A stretch of 64,000 bases of DNA. Source: Curtobacterium herbarum (GTDB lineage: Bacteria > Actinomycetota > Actinomycetes > Actinomycetales > Microbacteriaceae). Under the pieces are notes generated by a model that was not told the DNA's origin, ran no database searches, and was given only the letters and a program-made list of their open reading frames with translations. The DNA lies in contig NZ_JAFBBT010000001.1 of assembly GCF_016907335.1 (NCBI RefSeq), positions 2,976,001 through 3,040,000 on the forward strand, given 5' to 3'. Within the stretch, counting starts at the first letter, position 1. Every line of letters begins with the position of its first letter. Positions 60,700 to 64,000 of the stretch are shown piece after piece. The translations under genes were made by a program, and so were the position numbers.

Positions 60700-61844
60700 C
60701 CACGCAGCCGAAGCCGCACCGCACGAAGGTGCTCACCGTCGTCGGGACCCGCCCCGAGATCATCCGACTGTCCCAGGTCATCCACCTGCTCGAAGCCACG
60801 TGCGACCACGTCCTCGTGCACACCGGGCAGAACCACGACCGGCAGCTGAGCGACGTCTTCTTCGACGAGCTCGGCCTCCGTCTGCCGGACCACCGCCTGT
60901 CCATCGACACGTCGTCGCTCGGCGCGGTGCTCGGGGACGTCCTCCGCGAGACCGAGCGGGTCCTGCGCCTCGAGCGTCCCGACGCCGTGCTGGTCCTCGG
61001 CGACACGAACAGCGCCATCGCGGCGCTGATGGCGAAGCGCATGCGCATCCCCGTCTTCCACATGGAGGCCGGCAACCGGTCGTTCGACGAGAACGTGCCG
61101 GAGGAGACCAACCGCCGGATGGTCGACCACGTCGCCGACTACGCCCTCGTGTACACCGAGCACGCACGCCGGAACCTGCTGTCGGAGGGCATCCACCCGT
61201 CGCGCATCGTCCTCACCGGCTCGCCGCTGTGCGAGGTCCTCGCTGCGCACCGTGCCCGGATCGACGCGAGCGACGTCCTCGACCGGTTGTCGTTGCGACC
61301 GGACGGCTACGTCCTGGTCAGCGCCCACCGCGAGGAGAACGTCGACGACCCCGAGCGTCTCACCGCGCTGCTCGCGGCGGTCCAGGCCGTGGGCGACGAG
61401 CACGACCTTCCGGTGCTCGTCTCCACGCATCCGCGGACCCGTCGCGCGCTCGCGGAGGTCGAGGTCGCCCGCCACCCCCGTCTCGTGTTCCACGAGCCGT
61501 TCGGCTTCCACGACTACAACGCGCTGCAGCGCTCGGCGTTCGTGGTGCTCTCCGACTCCGGCACGATCAGTGAGGAGTCCGTCATGCTCGGGTTCCCGGC
61601 GGTCACCCTCCGAGACCGCATCGAGCGCCCCGAGGCCCTCGACTCGGGCGCGATGGTCACCGCCGGCGTGACGCCCTCCTCCGTGACGGAGGCGGTGCGG
61701 TTCGTACGCGCGGGCGTCAGCACCCCTCGATCGGGAGGCCCGGTCGAGTACTCGGTACCGGACACCGCCCGGCGCGTGGTCGCCTTCATCCTCGGAACGG
61801 CGCACGCGCACCACGCGAACGCCGGGATCCGGCGACGGCAGTGA
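60696..61844 (+). CDS. capG: UDP-HexNAc 2-epimerase (CapG/WecB-type)
   Basis: A 382-residue non-hydrolysing epimerase: VVGTRPEIIRLS at residues 14-25, LVHTGQNHD, VLVLGDTNSA, VFHMEAGNRSFDENVPEETNR (quoted only as HMEAGNRSFD), VSAHREENVD and LSDSGTISEES. In the capEFG order it converts UDP-L-TalNAc to UDP-N-acetyl-L-fucosamine. WecB acting on UDP-GlcNAc is the alternative, but the neighbours favour CapG. ATGA overlap with capF; 4-bp overlap with the next gene. Confidence 0.88.
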   Translation: MTTQPKPHRTKVLTVVGTRPEIIRLSQVIHLLEATCDHVLVHTGQNHDRQLSDVFFDELGLRLPDHRLSIDTSSLGAVLGDVLRETERVLRLERPDAVLVLGDTNSAIAALMAKRMRIPVFHMEAGNRSFDENVPEETNRRMVDHVADYALVYTEHARRNLLSEGIHPSRIVLTGSPLCEVLAAHRARIDASDVLDRLSLRPDGYVLVSAHREENVDDPERLTALLAAVQAVGDEHDLPVLVSTHPRTRRALAEVEVARHPRLVFHEPFGFHDYNALQRSAFVVLSDSGTISEESVMLGFPAVTLRDRIERPEALDSGAMVTAGVTPSSVTEAVRFVRAGVSTPRSGGPVEYSVPDTARRVVAFILGTAHAHHANAGIRRRQ

Positions 61845-63106
61845 ACGCGACGCGATCCCTCGGTCTCCGTGTCGCGCTGCGCTTCCCGACGACGCTCGTC
61901 ATCTCCGTGCCGCACGTCCTCGTGTTCCTGCCCCTGGCGATCTGGAACGACAACCCCGGCACGGACTTCATCGTCCAGATGTGGGGGATCGCCGTTGCCG
62001 GCACCCTCGTCGTCGAGGCCTCGGTCGCCCTCGTCATCGCCGCCGAGCGTCGATCCGGCCGGGTCGCCCCGACGGCGTCGACACCGGATCCGTCCACGCG
62101 CTGGGAGCCGCAACGAGTGGCGACCGTCGCGCGCACGGTGACGATCATCTCCGTGGTGGCGAACCTGACGAGTGCCCTGCTCGGTGCCAGCACGCTCCGC
62201 TCCCAGGTCGACGCGGTCCTGCCGTCCGGCGCCGCGAGCATCCTCACGCCGTTCGCCTCCTGGGCCCAGGTCGCCCTCGCGCTGCTCGTCGCGGCGCGGT
62301 TCCTCGGAGGACTCAGCCAGGTGGCGGTCCTCCGGTGGATCGGAGTCCTCCTCCTCGCGCAGATCGCCGTGGCGTCGATCCTGACCATCACGGCACGGGC
62401 CGTGAGCTTCCTCGTCCTGCTGGTCGTGCTCGCGTTCCTCACGAACCTGGTGCCCCGGGCCTGGATCGCGGGCGGGATCGGGGTCCTCGCGGTGCTCTGG
62501 CCGACCGTGTACGCCGTGCGGAACCAGCTGCGGACCGCGCACGGCATCGACGTGGACGCAGACGTCTCGGCGTCCGACCGCCTCCGGTTCGACGAGCAGA
62601 TCGTCCGAGCCGCGCAGTACGGCCCCGGTCACGACCTCGGCCAGCCCGGCCTGTGGGACAGCCTGCGGTACGGACTGGTACCGCGGGTCCTCGACCCCGG
62701 CCGCGCCGGCGTCTCGTCCGGCAACCTGATCAACGAGTACCTCGGCGGAGTGGACTTCTCCGCGTACACGTTCCTCCCGGTCGCGACCGCCTGGTTCTTC
62801 TGGGGCACCTTCACGGTGGTCCTGCTCTACGCCGCTTGCGCCGCGGCCGTGATGGCGCTGCGACCGTGGCGTGCGATCGCGAGACGGCCGTACGCCGTGG
62901 TCCTCCTGACGCTCATGCTCGGGGGACCCCTCGCGTGGTTCAGCACACCCCCGGACACGACCATCGCGCTGTTGCAGACCCTGGTCACCACCCTCCCGGT
63001 GTTCCTGGTCCTGCACCTCTGGGCGCGGCGGTCGGAACCGCCGGTCCCGCGAGACGTCGGACGACCGTCCTCAGAGCGCACCGACGTCGTGGCGGCGGCG
63101 TCGTGA
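61841..63106 (+). CDS. Polytopic membrane protein, probable polysaccharide polymerase (Wzy-like)
   Basis: A 421-residue protein with about 10 spans and a large loop (about 220-300) containing SLRYGLVPRVLDPGRAGVSSGN. It lies between sugar-nucleotide genes and a flippase, the usual place for Wzy. Wzy proteins share topology rather than sequence, so the call rests on context. GTG start overlaps capG; its stop overlaps the next gene. Confidence 0.7.
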   Translation: MNATRSLGLRVALRFPTTLVISVPHVLVFLPLAIWNDNPGTDFIVQMWGIAVAGTLVVEASVALVIAAERRSGRVAPTASTPDPSTRWEPQRVATVARTVTIISVVANLTSALLGASTLRSQVDAVLPSGAASILTPFASWAQVALALLVAARFLGGLSQVAVLRWIGVLLLAQIAVASILTITARAVSFLVLLVVLAFLTNLVPRAWIAGGIGVLAVLWPTVYAVRNQLRTAHGIDVDADVSASDRLRFDEQIVRAAQYGPGHDLGQPGLWDSLRYGLVPRVLDPGRAGVSSGNLINEYLGGVDFSAYTFLPVATAWFFWGTFTVVLLYAACAAAVMALRPWRAIARRPYAVVLLTLMLGGPLAWFSTPPDTTIALLQTLVTTLPVFLVLHLWARRSEPPVPRDVGRPSSERTDVVAAAS

Positions 63107-64000
63107 CCGTCCGTCGGTCGGCGGGTGGACGAGCAGCGGCTGCACTCGCCGTCAGCGCGCTCGCGAGCCTCTCCGGTCTCCTCGTCGCCGTCGCCGTCGC
63201 GCGGACGTCGAGCACGGTCGACACGGGGAAGTACGGGATCGCGACCTCGGCGCTGCTCCTCGTCACGGCACTGGCCCGGTCGGCCGTCACCGATCCGCTC
63301 GTCGCCGATGCGGGGAGGACCCCCTCCGGCACGAGGTCCCTGGGACGTGCGTCACTGATCGGTGTGTCCGGTGCCGTCGTGCTCCTGGGCGTCGGCACCA
63401 CGACGGTGTCCGAGGACCTGCTCATCGCCGCCGTCGCTGCCCACGGCCTCACGGTCCGTGAGTGTGTCCGCGCCGTGCTCGTCGCCATCGGGTCCGCCCG
63501 CACGGCCGTCGTCCTCGAGGCGACCTGGGCCGCGGCGAGCGCCGTGGCGTTCCTCGGCACGCTCGCGGGCGCCTGGGGCGGGAGCGTCGCCTTCGCGCTC
63601 TGGGCCGGCAGCGGCGCCGTGCTCGGCTACGTCGCCGCGGCGCGGACCGGTTCCGACCTCGTGCCCGTGTGGTCACGGACCCCGGTGCCCGGGGAGCGTT
63701 CCGTGGCGTTCGCGTCGGACACACTGATCGGGAGCGGTGTCGTCCAACTCGTGACGTGGATCGCGACCGCCATCGGTGGGCTCTCGATCGCAGCAGCGCT
63801 GCGTGGCGCTGGCACGCTCGCCGGCCCGGTGACCGTGGGGTTGTCCGCCGCGCGGGCCGTGCTCATCCCCCGCACGCTCCGGCACCTCGAATCGACCGGC
63901 GGCGTCCGCGGCCTCGTGGTGGACACCGCGCTGATGACCGCGCTCGCGCTGCCGGCGCTCACCGCCCTCTCGTTCATCCCCGACCCGATCGGCCGCGCTC
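63103..64000 (+). CDS. Flippase-like membrane protein (Wzx), cut by right edge
   Basis: The frame is open from the GTG at 63103 (overlapping the previous stop by GTGA) through the last base, about 299 codons, with no stop. Hydrophobic spans alternate with short loops (ALAVSALASLSGLLVAVAVA, then TDPLVADAGRTPSG, then repeated membrane helices), consistent with the first eight or so helices of a MOP-type flippase. The expected length of about 400-450 residues means the gene continues outside. Context supports Wzx. Confidence 0.72.
   Translation, partial: MTVRRSAGGRAAAALAVSALASLSGLLVAVAVARTSSTVDTGKYGIATSALLLVTALARSAVTDPLVADAGRTPSGTRSLGRASLIGVSGAVVLLGVGTTTVSEDLLIAAVAAHGLTVRECVRAVLVAIGSARTAVVLEATWAAASAVAFLGTLAGAWGGSVAFALWAGSGAVLGYVAAARTGSDLVPVWSRTPVPGERSVAFASDTLIGSGVVQLVTWIATAIGGLSIAAALRGAGTLAGPVTVGLSAARAVLIPRTLRHLESTGGVRGLVVDTALMTALALPALTALSFIPDPIGRA

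Overview
The window is very GC-rich (about 70% or more by eye), uses GTG starts freely and has dense GTGA/ATGA gene overlaps. The dnaK-grpE-dnaJ-hspR operon carries HAIR operators, an LAxTG-type sortase signal is present, and many genes look leaderless. Together these point to an actinobacterium of the family Microbacteriaceae; a Curtobacterium-like organism is my best guess (inference, not proven). I see no rRNA, tRNA, CRISPR array, prophage or transposase. This looks like ordinary chromosome with a surface-polysaccharide locus at the right edge.

Layout. 1-4.06 kb: end of efeO, efeB (Tat-exported DyP peroxidase) and a sortase-type anchored phosphoesterase. 4.07-7.6 kb: CPBP membrane protease, a DtxR-family regulator with manganese-type ligands, a HEAT-repeat protein and an aldo/keto reductase. 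7.6-13.5 kb: a disordered single-TM protein coupled to pyrE, a GT-C-like membrane protein and an M23 peptidase. 13.5-16.6 kb: a tightly overlapped Asp23/AmaP-type envelope-stress operon followed by an APH-family kinase. 16.7-22 kb: exodeoxyribonuclease III, two tandem paralogous secreted Ig-like proteins and an array of four palindromic repeats. 22-27.6 kb: AEC transporter, nitroreductase, HAD phosphatase, trpF, Ser/Thr kinase, DUF2945, DedA and a fifth, perfect palindrome. 27.6-31.9 kb: fructose operon fruR-fruK-fruA (minus strand) with a direct-repeat operator. 32-37.6 kb: a six-gene minus-strand cluster (response regulator, sensor kinase, lipoprotein, HlyD-like adaptor, MacB-like ATPase and permease). 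37.7-42.4 kb: DUF2231, an N-domain-less ClpB, DHA2-type MFS exporter and tatA. 42.7-46 kb: GH2 beta-mannosidase and a conserved small protein. 46-50.3 kb: dnaK-grpE-dnaJ-hspR. 50.3-53.4 kb: GntR regulator, rRNA-type methyltransferase and aldo/keto reductase. 53.5-64 kb: a third member of the secreted Ig-like family, a DUF3060 lipoprotein, and an exopolysaccharide operon (BY-kinase/Wzz, CapE-CapF-CapG for UDP-N-acetyl-L-fucosamine, a polymerase-like membrane protein and a flippase cut by the right edge).

How it fits together. HspR should repress both dnaK and clpB through HAIR sites, one of which sits in a clpB promoter buried in the 3' end of the MFS gene. Twelve genes start 6-8 nt after a TAnnnT-like -10 hexamer and most lack a Shine-Dalgarno, which predicts leaderless mRNAs. 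Many terminators share one basal stem (GGGAGGC...GCCTCCC). The most unusual structure is a family of 65-bp palindromes with fixed 24-17-24 geometry: four in an array at 21.37-22.00 kb alternating with GGGAGGC hairpins, and one perfect copy at 27.44 kb. The three secreted Ig-like proteins share module sequences over 30 kb, and short AT-rich promoter islands precede two of them and the polysaccharide operon, suggesting one surface/matrix theme.
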